DNA of 19,597 nucleotides from S012-113 sp039714715 (GCA_039714715.1 JBDLIU010000061.1:1-19597); one strand, 5' to 3'. Shown: positions 7,906 through 15,892, numbered from the stretch's first letter. The notes: generated by a model not told the origin, from the sequence alone. Numbers and translations: made by a program.

Positions 7906-8502
7906 ATGAAAAAATATGTGATATCACTGGTCATACTAATATTCTCCTTCAATACCATGGCACAAGACAATCAAACTAATAATTTACCCTATGAGCAAAT
8001 ACCTGAATACCCTGAGTCTTATACTGCCACTAATGTGGTGGCCAGAATGATTGATGGCCTTGGATTCCGCTATTACTGGGCAACCGAAGGACTTAGACCC
8101 GATGATCTTGCCTTCAAACCAAATGAAGAAGCCAGAACATCAGAAGAAACCATCGATCATATACTGGGACTGACGGAAGTAATTCTCAATTCTGTTCTAA
8201 AACGCCCAAATGATGGTTCTTTTTCATCCAAAGGGATGTCTTTTGAACAGAAAAGGGCTAAAACGCTAAACAACCTGAAACAAGCCAGCGGTATTCTAAG
8301 AAGCAGTGATGCTGATCTCGAAGAATTTACAATAATATTTAAGCGGGGTGAGAAAACTTCCGAATATCCTTTCTGGAACCAGATCAATGGCCCAATAGCT
8401 GATGCACTTTGGCATGTAGGACAGGTTGTGTCTTTCAGAAGGTCCTCAGGTAATCCTTACAATTCCAAAGCCAGTGTATTTACCGGCAAGTTGCGAAACT
8501 GA
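7906..8502 (+). CDS. Exported DinB-like protein
   Basis: 198 residues with a clear signal peptide (MKKYVISLVILIFSFNTMAQ). The remainder, from about residue 40, is a helical bundle of the DinB/YfiT type, normally a metal-dependent fold with histidine ligands. His85 (ETIDHILGL) and His170 (DALWHVGQVV) lie in the expected helices; the usual third histidine near His170 is not obvious. Some DinB-fold proteins are thiol-dependent transferases, but most exported members of Bacteroidota have no known activity. It is 12 bases after the RidA-like gene and 19 before the channel-like gene, and both it and the next gene are preceded by an almost identical AATTAAAGAA start region. Confidence 0.75.
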   Translation: MKKYVISLVILIFSFNTMAQDNQTNNLPYEQIPEYPESYTATNVVARMIDGLGFRYYWATEGLRPDDLAFKPNEEARTSEETIDHILGLTEVILNSVLKRPNDGSFSSKGMSFEQKRAKTLNNLKQASGILRSSDADLEEFTIIFKRGEKTSEYPFWNQINGPIADALWHVGQVVSFRRSSGNPYNSKASVFTGKLRN

Positions 8503-8521
8503 AGTAATATAATTAAAGAAA

Positions 8522-10132
8522 ATGAACCGCCAGTCTAGATATAAGTTACTCAAGTTATTCATTGTAATTCTGATAACACTTAATAACTCTTTTGCCCAAA
8601 TAAACCAGGAAGAAGCCTTTGAACCTGCCATTTCAAAGCCTATCGGAATCGAGACCATTCTAAACAGGTTAATCAATAGTAAAGACAGCCTGATTGTTTA
8701 TAATAATGAAGTGATTAATTTAGGTAACTACTCGATCCAGAAAATCGACAGGGTTTTTAAGAATGCTAAAATTGATTCTGGAATACTCCAACTTAATAAA
8801 AGTATAGAGTTTCACAACTGCACCATTACCGGGAAAGGGTTGTCTAACCTTAAACTTAACAGAGTAATATTCAATGGGTGCGAAATCGCATCAATGTCAA
8901 TAGCAAACTTGAAAGCTAAACAGCTAGAGTTCTATCATGGCCCACTAAGAAGCCTGAGAATTCTGAATTCTACCATTGATAATTTAATACTATATAATCT
9001 TGAAAATCCGGATGTCGAATCAGGAAGCATTTCAATTTTCAAATCCAGCATTAGAAATAAACTACTCATCAGCAGGAATAGTTATTATGATAACATTGGC
9101 GTTTTTTCCAGTGATCTTGCTAACCTGAGATTTCAAAAGAACAACTCAAGAGCTGTTGGTATAATCAATAATCAAATAACAAATGAATTATTGGTTCTGG
9201 AGGAGAAAACCAGCGAATTAAGTGTCAGAAAGAACTCATTCTATAGTTCTGATACACTTAAATACACATTCGAAATAGATTGTGATAAACTTATATTCCT
9301 GGATAATAAGGTACACGTTCCTATTTTATTTGCTGACAGCAAAATTACTACCAGGGTAGATATGGCTGATAATATCTTTACAAGACCAATAGATGTTCAT
9401 GAGGTCTCTTTCCCTGAGTTCGGTAAATATATACCATTTAGCCAGTTTCATGAAGGATTTGTAGTGTATGATAACCTGTATGGAGAGGAGAGTCCGGATG
9501 GGGCCAATTGTTATTACTGTGAGTTATACACTGGTGAAAATGATGAAGAACTTGCCGATAAAACAAACTTTGATAAACTGGTTCAGAGCTATGAAATTTT
9601 ATTCCATGGATATAAATCTACAGGAGATATCGAATCAGCTAATCTCTCTTACATACAGATAAAGGACCTGTACTTAAACCGCCTCGGGTATATTTACCGT
9701 ACCGATGGAGGTTTCAAAAACTATTTCAGGTGGAAATTAGCCCAGTTGTTAAAGTTTTACACCAATCATGGCACTGATCCGGCCCTCTCTATTCTTATAT
9801 CTATTTACGTGGTTCTTATCTTTGCTGTTTTCTATATCTTTTTCCCCTCAGAATGGGATGTGACCTCTAAAACCAGGCTTATTGCAGATTTCAAGGATTT
9901 TATTGATAAAAATGAAAAAGGGCGTTTTAAGCCATTCCTGGCGCTTCTTGCCGGGTTAATAATAAGCCTCCTCAATGCCATTACCTTAAGCCTGAACAGC
10001 TTTGTAACCCTGGGGTTCGGTACAATCCCCACCACAGGGGCTGCCAGGTATGTATGTATTTTGCAAGGATTTATAGGCTGGTTTCTGCTGAGTATATTTA
10101 CCGTATCATTAATCAATCAAATATTGTTCTAG
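8522..10132 (+). CDS. Membrane protein fusing a periplasmic beta-solenoid-like domain to a K+-channel-like pore
   Basis: 536 residues. A signal peptide or signal-anchor (residues about 9-26, ending NSFAQ) precedes about 390 polar residues. Residues about 60-290 consist of short repeating strands with periodic Ile/Leu/Asn/Ser (such as LSNLKLNRVIFNGC), resembling a pentapeptide-like or beta-helix solenoid. Residues 330-333 contain CYYC. The C-terminus has a helix at 421-441, a cytosolic linker, a helix at about 472-489, then a pore-loop-like segment with T496-L-G-F-G500 and a final helix at about 511-530. TLGFG matches the potassium selectivity filter (usually TVGYG); the acidic residue normally after it is replaced by Thr501. 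With a cleaved signal peptide the orientation (filter on the outer face) is correct. No cytosolic RCK domain follows. Likely a K+-channel-family protein with an external sensor; ion selectivity is inferred. Confidence 0.6.
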   Translation: MNRQSRYKLLKLFIVILITLNNSFAQINQEEAFEPAISKPIGIETILNRLINSKDSLIVYNNEVINLGNYSIQKIDRVFKNAKIDSGILQLNKSIEFHNCTITGKGLSNLKLNRVIFNGCEIASMSIANLKAKQLEFYHGPLRSLRILNSTIDNLILYNLENPDVESGSISIFKSSIRNKLLISRNSYYDNIGVFSSDLANLRFQKNNSRAVGIINNQITNELLVLEEKTSELSVRKNSFYSSDTLKYTFEIDCDKLIFLDNKVHVPILFADSKITTRVDMADNIFTRPIDVHEVSFPEFGKYIPFSQFHEGFVVYDNLYGEESPDGANCYYCELYTGENDEELADKTNFDKLVQSYEILFHGYKSTGDIESANLSYIQIKDLYLNRLGYIYRTDGGFKNYFRWKLAQLLKFYTNHGTDPALSILISIYVVLIFAVFYIFFPSEWDVTSKTRLIADFKDFIDKNEKGRFKPFLALLAGLIISLLNAITLSLNSFVTLGFGTIPTTGAARYVCILQGFIGWFLLSIFTVSLINQILF

Positions 10133-10151
10133 CATTGTTATTAACTCTAAT

Positions 10152-10159
10152 TATGTTTG
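10152..10159 (+). promoter_or_regulatory. Candidate -7 promoter element for pnuC (TATGTTTG)
   Basis: TATGTTTG is an exact fit to the Bacteroidota -7 consensus TANNTTTG and stands 18 bases before the chosen PnuC start. No convincing -33 TTTG is found at the usual distance. If real, it would separate the pnuC unit from the upstream operon. Confidence 0.35.
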
Positions 10160-10177
10160 CGATCTAATCAACATTCT

Positions 10178-10804
10178 ATGCAGGAATTTTGGAGTGAAGT
10201 AGTTAGGTATGCAAGCCAGATTGATATGCTGGAGCTGGCCGGATTGATCTTTGGTTTGTTAGCTGTATGGTTTTTGATCAAACAGAATATATACACATGG
10301 CCATCCGGTATCATTTACGTATTTATTTCATTCGTAATATTCTGGCGTATCCGACTGTATGGTGATTTTATTCTGCATATTTTCTTCCTTGTTCTCAATG
10401 TCTATGGATGGTACTACTGGACCCGAGGTAGAAAGAAAGATGAAGAAGAACTACCGGTAACTACATGTACATTTAAAAACAGTTTACTGATAGGTATTGC
10501 CTCTGTGGCAGGAATAATAGTTTTTGGTTACTTCCTGGAACATCTGCCAGATTTCATAGAAGATCTGGAGCCGGCAGCACTCCCTTACTGGGATGCTACC
10601 ACATCCATTCTAAGTGTAACCGGCATGTGGCTTACTACCCGAAAGAAAATCGAAAACTGGTATTATTGGATTATCGTGGATGTTCTTGCAACCGTAATCT
10701 ATATTTATAAAGGAATATACTTCTATTCCATATTATATGGTGTTTATATCATCATGGCCTATTCAGGATTAATGGCATGGCGAAAATCAATGGAAAAACA
10801 ATAA
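10178..10804 (+). CDS. pnuC: PnuC-family vitamin (nicotinamide riboside or thiamine) transporter
   Basis: 208 residues from the ATG at 10178; a TTG seven codons upstream is also in frame but lies in the candidate promoter. The protein is an inner-membrane transporter with about seven helices. The motif WPSGIIYV (residues 41-48) and the NVYGWYYW segment with WYYW at 78-81 are characteristic of PnuC proteins. Members take up nicotinamide riboside, or thiamine (PnuT) when linked to TPP-regulated genes. Here it is coupled to a NadR-like kinase (28-bp overlap) and followed by a TPP riboswitch and TonB-dependent receptor, so thiamine is as likely as nicotinamide riboside. Trapping by phosphorylation inside the cell is the usual mechanism. 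Substrate cannot be told from sequence. Confidence 0.85.
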   Translation: MQEFWSEVVRYASQIDMLELAGLIFGLLAVWFLIKQNIYTWPSGIIYVFISFVIFWRIRLYGDFILHIFFLVLNVYGWYYWTRGRKKDEEELPVTTCTFKNSLLIGIASVAGIIVFGYFLEHLPDFIEDLEPAALPYWDATTSILSVTGMWLTTRKKIENWYYWIIVDVLATVIYIYKGIYFYSILYGVYIIMAYSGLMAWRKSMEKQ

Positions 10805-11307
10805 AAATTGTAGTTACAGGTCCAGAATCGACCGGTAAAACTACTTTAAGTAAAGCACTAGCTGAACACCTTAATACCAGCTTAGTGCCAGAGTTCGCGC
10901 GCGAGTACCTGAATAAAACAGATGGCAAATATGAAAAAGAAGACCTCCTTGAAATAGCAAAAGGGCAGATTAAAATAGAAAATGAGGCCGCATCAGATAC
11001 ACCTGAATTATTAATTTGCGACACTAGCCTGGAGGTTATCAGAGTATGGTCTGAATGGAAGTATAAGGCTTGTGATAGTTTTATCCTTGAGCAGGCAAAA
11101 CTAAGAGTGCCTGATCTGTTTTTGCTTTTAAAACCAGATATCCCATGGAAGGAAGATCCTTTAAGAGAAAATCCTACGGACAGAGAAGCACTCTATCAAT
11201 ACTATTTGAAAACTCTCGAGGAGTATAATGCTCCAATCATTGAACTTCGTGGTGATGATGACAAAAGACTGAATAGCGCACTTAAAGCAATAAACGAAAT
11301 TGTCTAA
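10777..11307 (+). CDS. NadR-like P-loop nucleoside/vitamin kinase
   Basis: 176 residues. Walker A at residues 15-22 (GPESTGKT) and a Walker B-like LLICDTS at 78-84 place it in the AAA_28/NadR ribosylnicotinamide kinase family; DPLRENP (127-133) is the lid-like region. It lacks the nicotinamide mononucleotide adenylyltransferase domain that real NadR has, so it is a stand-alone kinase domain. Its start overlaps the end of pnuC by 28 bases, indicating translational coupling, and fits the role of phosphorylating the vitamin that PnuC brings in. In the context of a TPP riboswitch next door, thiamine or a thiamine precursor is a possible substrate (inference); ribosylnicotinamide is the family default. 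Confidence 0.8.
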   Translation: MAKINGKTIKIVVTGPESTGKTTLSKALAEHLNTSLVPEFAREYLNKTDGKYEKEDLLEIAKGQIKIENEAASDTPELLICDTSLEVIRVWSEWKYKACDSFILEQAKLRVPDLFLLLKPDIPWKEDPLRENPTDREALYQYYLKTLEEYNAPIIELRGDDDKRLNSALKAINEIV

Positions 11308-11354
11308 TTCCTTACCTCATTTTGATAGTCTTAGGTACTAAATTCAATATTCAC

Positions 11355-11362
11355 TAACTTTG
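11355..11362 (+). promoter_or_regulatory. -7 promoter element for the TPP-riboswitch transcript (TAACTTTG)
   Basis: TAACTTTG is an exact fit to TANNTTTG. It ends 6 bases before the G-run that begins the riboswitch, so transcription would start close to the aptamer's 5' edge. A weak -33-like TTAG lies at 11331-11334, 20 bases upstream. Confidence 0.6.
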
Positions 11363-11367
11363 CCGCA

Positions 11368-11478
11368 AGGGGGGTGCCTAAATGTCCTGACGTACAAGCA
11401 AATACTTGTAGTCAGTATCCCAGGCTGAGAACATACCCATAATACCTGATGCCGATAATGCGGTCGAAGGGAGTATGT
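11368..11478 (+). ncRNA. TPP (thiamine pyrophosphate) riboswitch, THI element
   Basis: The conserved core is visible in order: a G-run followed by TGCC (11369-11378), CTGAGA and CATACCC, TACCTGATGCCGATAATGC and then GGTCGAAGGGA. P2 can pair GGGTG with the CATACCC side. The P3 arm is long: CTGAC-g-TACAAG and CTTGTAGTCAG form a hairpin of 11 bp with one bulge. P4/P5 are formed by the CCG/CGG pair around GATAATG. The aptamer senses TPP and turns off vitamin-uptake genes; here it sits directly before the TonB-dependent receptor gene. The downstream segment 11479-11536 is the expression platform. Confidence 0.92.
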
Positions 11479-11489
11479 TGAACAAGTAG

Positions 11490-11510
11490 CAGAGAATCCC
11501 CTAACCTCTG
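11490..11510 (+). promoter_or_regulatory. Riboswitch expression-platform hairpin
   Basis: CAGAG at 11490-11494 and CTCTG at 11506-11510 can form a stem whose loop contains CCCCT (11498-11502). That CCCCT is complementary to the AGGGG at the 5' edge of the aptamer, so it could compete with P2 when TPP is absent. There is no T-tract afterwards, which argues for translational rather than terminator control. The pairing is a paper prediction. Confidence 0.4.
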
Positions 11511-11536
11511 TTTGTTTAACCAGTAAGTAAATTAAA

Positions 11537-13993
11537 ATGCGATATCTATTAGCAGCCATCGCGGTTTTTGTAAGCACATTTGCCTTGGCACAATACAAAT
11601 TATCAGGCTATGTAACTGATAAAACTAACGGAGAGGCCCTCTATGGAGCCAATGTGGTGCTCAAATCTCAAAAACAGTTGATCACCCCTACTGATCACAG
11701 GGGGTATTTCGAGTTTAAAAACCTGAAAGCAGGTAATTATTCCATTGAGATAAGCTTTGTAGGCTTTGAAATCTATTCCCGAAATATCTCTTTACCTCAT
11801 ACAGAATCACTGGAAATTGTGCTTGAAGAAGATGCCTATCTGGGAGACGAAGTGATTGTTATGGCTACACGAGCAGACGAAAAAGCGCCATTATCTTTCA
11901 GCGAAATAAAAAAAGTTGATCTGGAGGAAACCAATATGGGTAAAGACATGCCATACCTGCTTGAAAGCACTCCCTCTGTAGTCACTACCTCAGATGCCGG
12001 AACAGGCGTTGGCTACACAGGAATACGTGTTCGTGGAAGTGATGCCACACGTGTAAATGTAACATTAAACGGTATCCCATATAATGATTCCGAATCACAG
12101 GGAGTTTATTGGGTAGACCTGCCCGATATGGCATCTTCCGTTGAATCAATCCAGATACAACGTGGTGTAGGCACCTCAACCAATGGTGCAGGAGCCTTTG
12201 GTGCATCAGTCAATATTCAAACTACAGGATTAAATAAACAACCCTATGCCACGTTTGATAATGCTTTTGGTTCTTTCAACACACGTAAACATACATTAGC
12301 CGCAGGTACAGGTCTGATAAATGATGCTTTTGCTGTCGATGCGAGGTTATCAAAAGTATATTCTGATGGCTACCTCGATCGTGCCTATGCAGATCTGAGC
12401 TCCTACTACCTCTCTGCAGGTTATTATGGTAAATCATCTCTACTTAAGTTTAATATCTTCTCCGGAAGAGAAAAAACTTACCAGGCCTGGTATGGTACAC
12501 CTGAATCGAGGATAAAAAATGATGAACAGGGTATGCAGGATTATATTGCTCGAAATTGGCTTAGCCAGAAAGAGGCTGATAACCTGCTAAATTCTGGTCG
12601 TACTTATAATTTTTACACATACGATAATGAAATTGACGATTATCTTCAAACACACTATCAACTTTTGTTCAGCCATGACTTCTCTAATGATTTCACAGTG
12701 AATACTGCCCTGCATTTTACACATGGTGAAGGGTATTATGAGCAATATAAAGCAGATGAAAGTCTTCAGGAGTATGGGTTTCTAGGTCCTGTAGTAGGAA
12801 CAGATACCCTGGATATCACAAACCTTATCAGGAGGCGCTGGCTTAATAATGATTTCTACGGAATAACATTTTCCGGCCAATATAAACCTAATAACAGGCT
12901 TGCTGCAACCCTCGGGGGTGCCTGGAATAAGTATGATGGTGATCACTATGGGGAGATTATCTGGGCAGAAATTGCCGGAGATGCTAAAATACGGGACAGG
13001 TATTACGATAACACCGGTCTTAAAACTGACTTCAACGTTTATCTTAAGACTTCTTATGACCTGCTATCCAATCTCTCAGCTTATGGTGATGTACAACTAA
13101 GAACAATAGGTTATACTATTGATGGTATCGACAGTGATCTTCGAACATTAAGCGAAGATCATGATTATCTGTTTATAAATCCTAAAGTTGGATTTAACTA
13201 CCAGTTAAATGATAATAACAGTCTCTATGCATCCTACAGCGTAGCCAATAAAGAACCTTCGCGCACTGATTTTATTGATAACGTAACCGGAGAGACACCT
13301 TTGCATGAAACTTTACATGATATCGAAGTGGGCTATAGGAAAAAAAGTGATAACCTGAGAGCCAATATCAATTTCTATTATATGCATTACAAGAACCAGC
13401 TGGTACTCACTGGTGCTTTAAATGATGTCGGATCAGCCCTTAGAACCAATGTGCCCATTAGTTATCGCTCAGGGATCGAAGTTGATGTAAGTTACAAGAT
13501 TATTGATCCGCTATCTGTTCTAGCCAATGCAACCTTCAGCAAAAACATGATCAGGAATTTTAATGAAACAATCTATGATTACGGGTTGAACTGGGATGAG
13601 TACAATCAAGTAGATATTACTCATGATAAAACGAATATCTCATTCTCTCCTGAAATAATTGCCGGTGGTACCCTAAGATATGAACCTGTACAGGGATTGG
13701 CAATGAACTGGATTCATAAATATGTTGGTGAACAATACCTGGATAATACCAGTAACGATACAAGAAAGTTAAAAGGATATTATGTGAGTGATTTCAGGGT
13801 AAACTATGGATTTAGTGCTTTAAAAATGAAGTCGATCACTTTAAATCTAGGGATATACAACATCTTCAATAACTTGTATGAATCAAACGGTTATACCTGG
13901 GGCTATATGGGTGGTGGCACAGCGGTGCACGAAAACTTCTATTACCCTCAGGCAGGCATCAATTTTATGCTGGGAATAACTTTAAAATTATAA
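11537..13993 (+). CDS. TonB-dependent outer-membrane receptor, probably for thiamine
   Basis: 818 residues. It has a signal peptide (MRYLLAAIAVFVSTFALAQ), then a carboxypeptidase-regulatory-like beta-sandwich at about 21-97 (GYVTDKTNGEAL, YFEFKNLKAGNY, ISFVGFE), a TonB-box-like stretch at about 104-112, a plug at about 115-230 (GIRVRGSDATRVNVTLNGIPYND) and a 22-strand-type beta barrel to the end (aromatic final strand NFMLGITLKL). The TPP riboswitch in its leader is the main evidence for thiamine or a thiamine-related ligand; TPP-regulated receptors of this sort are known in Bacteroidota. The start at 11537 follows an AATTAAA leader. No partner SusD is present, unlike SusC-type receptors. It likely works with the upstream PnuC and kinase. 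Confidence 0.92.
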   Translation: MRYLLAAIAVFVSTFALAQYKLSGYVTDKTNGEALYGANVVLKSQKQLITPTDHRGYFEFKNLKAGNYSIEISFVGFEIYSRNISLPHTESLEIVLEEDAYLGDEVIVMATRADEKAPLSFSEIKKVDLEETNMGKDMPYLLESTPSVVTTSDAGTGVGYTGIRVRGSDATRVNVTLNGIPYNDSESQGVYWVDLPDMASSVESIQIQRGVGTSTNGAGAFGASVNIQTTGLNKQPYATFDNAFGSFNTRKHTLAAGTGLINDAFAVDARLSKVYSDGYLDRAYADLSSYYLSAGYYGKSSLLKFNIFSGREKTYQAWYGTPESRIKNDEQGMQDYIARNWLSQKEADNLLNSGRTYNFYTYDNEIDDYLQTHYQLLFSHDFSNDFTVNTALHFTHGEGYYEQYKADESLQEYGFLGPVVGTDTLDITNLIRRRWLNNDFYGITFSGQYKPNNRLAATLGGAWNKYDGDHYGEIIWAEIAGDAKIRDRYYDNTGLKTDFNVYLKTSYDLLSNLSAYGDVQLRTIGYTIDGIDSDLRTLSEDHDYLFINPKVGFNYQLNDNNSLYASYSVANKEPSRTDFIDNVTGETPLHETLHDIEVGYRKKSDNLRANINFYYMHYKNQLVLTGALNDVGSALRTNVPISYRSGIEVDVSYKIIDPLSVLANATFSKNMIRNFNETIYDYGLNWDEYNQVDITHDKTNISFSPEIIAGGTLRYEPVQGLAMNWIHKYVGEQYLDNTSNDTRKLKGYYVSDFRVNYGFSALKMKSITLNLGIYNIFNNLYESNGYTWGYMGGGTAVHENFYYPQAGINFMLGITLKL

Positions 13994-14035
13994 CCGTTAA
14001 TGTAATAGCTTCTGTTGATTAAAAATATTTCACGA

Positions 14036-14063
14036 AATTAGAAGATTAAATTCTATTCTAATT
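14036..14063. repeat. 8-bp inverted repeat abutting the M28 peptidase start codon
   Basis: AATTAGAA (14036-14043) and TTCTAATT (14056-14063) are exact complements, with a 12-base loop, ending right at the ATG. It could be a small operator or a hairpin covering the ribosome-binding region; AT-rich chance pairing is possible. Confidence 0.3.
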
Positions 14064-15446
14064 ATGAAATATTTGCTCTCTTTTATCCTGATTGTTGTCG
14101 GTCTAAGCAAGACAAGTGCTCAAACTGACGAAGAAGTTATTAAATCAATATATGATGAGGCTCTTACCAATAGCCCTTCTTATGAAAACTTACGATATCT
14201 GTCTAAAAATGTAGGGCATAGACTGGCAGGTTCCGTTGGTGCTGCTGCAGCTGTTGAATATACCAGGCAGTTAATGGAGAGTTATGGTTTCGATACTGTT
14301 TTTCTTCAGCCTGTTATGGTTCCACATTGGGTAAGAGGGGAACAGGAACAACTTCGGATGATATCTGACTTTTCCGGAACACATGACCTTACCGTAACTG
14401 CTTTGGGTAATTCCATCGGAACTGGTGATGCCGGGATCAGTGCTGAAGTTGTGGAAGTTATGAACTTCGAAGAACTCGAAAAACTGGGTAAAAAGAAAAT
14501 TGAAGGTAAGATCGTTTTCTTTAACCGTCATTTTGACAACACTCACATAAATACCTTCCGCGGTTATGGTGGTGCCGTTAACCAAAGAAGTAGTGGAGCC
14601 ATTGAAGCCTCAAAATATGGTGCTATCGCTGTTGTGGTTAGATCCGTAGGTAGCCAGGTTGATGATATACCGCATACTGGATCATTGCATTATGCTGATG
14701 ACATAAAGCCAATCCCCGGTGTTGCTGTAAGCACTCAGGATGCTGATTTGTTGAGTCAAACATTGAAAAAAGATCCGAACCTTAAGGTTTATGTTCGAAC
14801 AACCAGCTATATGGCAGAGATGGAGCCCTCATTTAATGTAATCGGTCAGATCACCGGCAGTGAGAAACCTGATGAATACATCGTTGTGGGAGGACACCTT
14901 GATTCGTGGGACCTTGGAGAAGGGGCTCATGATGATGGTGCAGGCTGTATCCAGTCGATTGATGTGCTGCGAACATTGAAAGCACTGGGCATCAAACCCA
15001 GGCACAGTTTAAGAGCTGTAATGTTTATGAATGAAGAAAACGGGCTGAAAGGAGGGCTGGAATATGCAAAAGTAGCCCTGGAGAAAAACGAAAAACACAT
15101 AATCGCATTAGAGTCCGACCGGGGAGGATTTACACCTCGAGGATTTACAATCCAGGACAGGGGGCATCTTGAACTGATCAGAAGCTGGGCCCCAATGTTT
15201 GCCCCATATGGTATTTATGAATTTGTACCAGGTGGTGGCGGTGCCGATATTGGTCCAATGAAAAACCAAAACACAAAAATGCTTGGCTTGTTAGTGGATT
15301 CTCAACGCTACTTCACGCTGCATCATACAGCTGCCGATGTATTTGAAACAGTCGATAAACGAGAACTGGAAATGGGAGCTGCCACCATGACAGCATTAAT
15401 TTATCTGCTTGATAAGTATGAAGGGGAAACCTATTCCTCCAACTGA
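14064..15446 (+). CDS. Exported M28-family zinc metallopeptidase with PA domain
   Basis: 460 residues with a signal peptide (MKYLLSFILIVVGLSKTSAQ). Residues about 105-250 form a protease-associated (PA) insert, and the rest is the di-zinc peptidase core. Metal and catalytic residues can be assigned: His278 and Asp280 in GGHLDSWD, Asp290 in AHDDGAG, Glu324 and Glu325 in MNEENG, Asp352 in ALESDRG, and His421 in LHHTAAD. All are present, so it should be an active aminopeptidase or carboxypeptidase acting in the periplasm or outside. Family members of this plan resemble plasma glutamate carboxypeptidase. The gene overlaps the tail of the opposing phosphatase gene by 16 bases. It begins 70 bp after the receptor gene and may be read in part from the same transcript. 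Confidence 0.9.
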   Translation: MKYLLSFILIVVGLSKTSAQTDEEVIKSIYDEALTNSPSYENLRYLSKNVGHRLAGSVGAAAAVEYTRQLMESYGFDTVFLQPVMVPHWVRGEQEQLRMISDFSGTHDLTVTALGNSIGTGDAGISAEVVEVMNFEELEKLGKKKIEGKIVFFNRHFDNTHINTFRGYGGAVNQRSSGAIEASKYGAIAVVVRSVGSQVDDIPHTGSLHYADDIKPIPGVAVSTQDADLLSQTLKKDPNLKVYVRTTSYMAEMEPSFNVIGQITGSEKPDEYIVVGGHLDSWDLGEGAHDDGAGCIQSIDVLRTLKALGIKPRHSLRAVMFMNEENGLKGGLEYAKVALEKNEKHIIALESDRGGFTPRGFTIQDRGHLELIRSWAPMFAPYGIYEFVPGGGGADIGPMKNQNTKMLGLLVDSQRYFTLHHTAADVFETVDKRELEMGAATMTALIYLLDKYEGETYSSN

Positions 15447-15892
15447 TCCAGTAAAGCTCCTGTAGACCTGTCAAGGATTTCAAACACATTCTGAAAACCT
15501 TCTTCTCCGCTATAATAAGGATCAGGAACATCATGCCCCTCATATCCGGTGTCGTAATTGCGCATGAGCCGGACTGCTGCATCTTTATCAGAATTATGTT
15601 GTTCGATAAATTGCTGGTTACTTGAATCCATAGGAATAATTAGATCAAACTCTTTATAATCTTCCTCTCTCAAATGTCTGGCCGCATGAGAATACTCAAG
15701 GCCATTTTCCCTTGCATTGGCTCTGCTCCTGGCATCCGGTTGTTCTCCAATATGATATGACTCTGTTCCACATGAATCAGCCATGTATTTGTCTGCCAAC
15801 CCTCTTTCTTTTACATGCTTCATAAACAAAGCTTCTGCCAAAGGTGAGCGGCAAATATTTCCGAGGCACACAAAAAGTACTTTCTTCTTCAT
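15431..15892 (-). CDS. Low-molecular-weight protein tyrosine phosphatase
   Basis: 153 residues. The P-loop signature is at residues 9-16 (CLGNICRS, C-x5-R-S), giving nucleophile Cys9 and Arg15. The general acid is Asp124 in the VPDPYY motif, and Cys14 is the second loop cysteine. All family-defining residues are present. Such enzymes dephosphorylate tyrosines on cytosolic or membrane proteins; in many bacteria they act on tyrosine kinases of capsule or exopolysaccharide export, but none is in this window. The last 16 bases overlap the tail of the M28 gene on the other strand. Length and layout are normal for the family. Confidence 0.93.
   Translation of the reverse strand: MKKKVLFVCLGNICRSPLAEALFMKHVKERGLADKYMADSCGTESYHIGEQPDARSRANARENGLEYSHAARHLREEDYKEFDLIIPMDSSNQQFIEQHNSDKDAAVRLMRNYDTGYEGHDVPDPYYSGEEGFQNVFEILDRSTGALLDQLEE

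Noticed and set aside
9832..10116. Minus-strand frame opposite the channel-like domain
   Set aside because: Antisense shadow of transmembrane codons; the plus-strand frame has a filter motif and helices.
11344..11598. Minus-strand frame across the TPP riboswitch
   Set aside because: It covers the riboswitch and receptor signal peptide; no homology seen.
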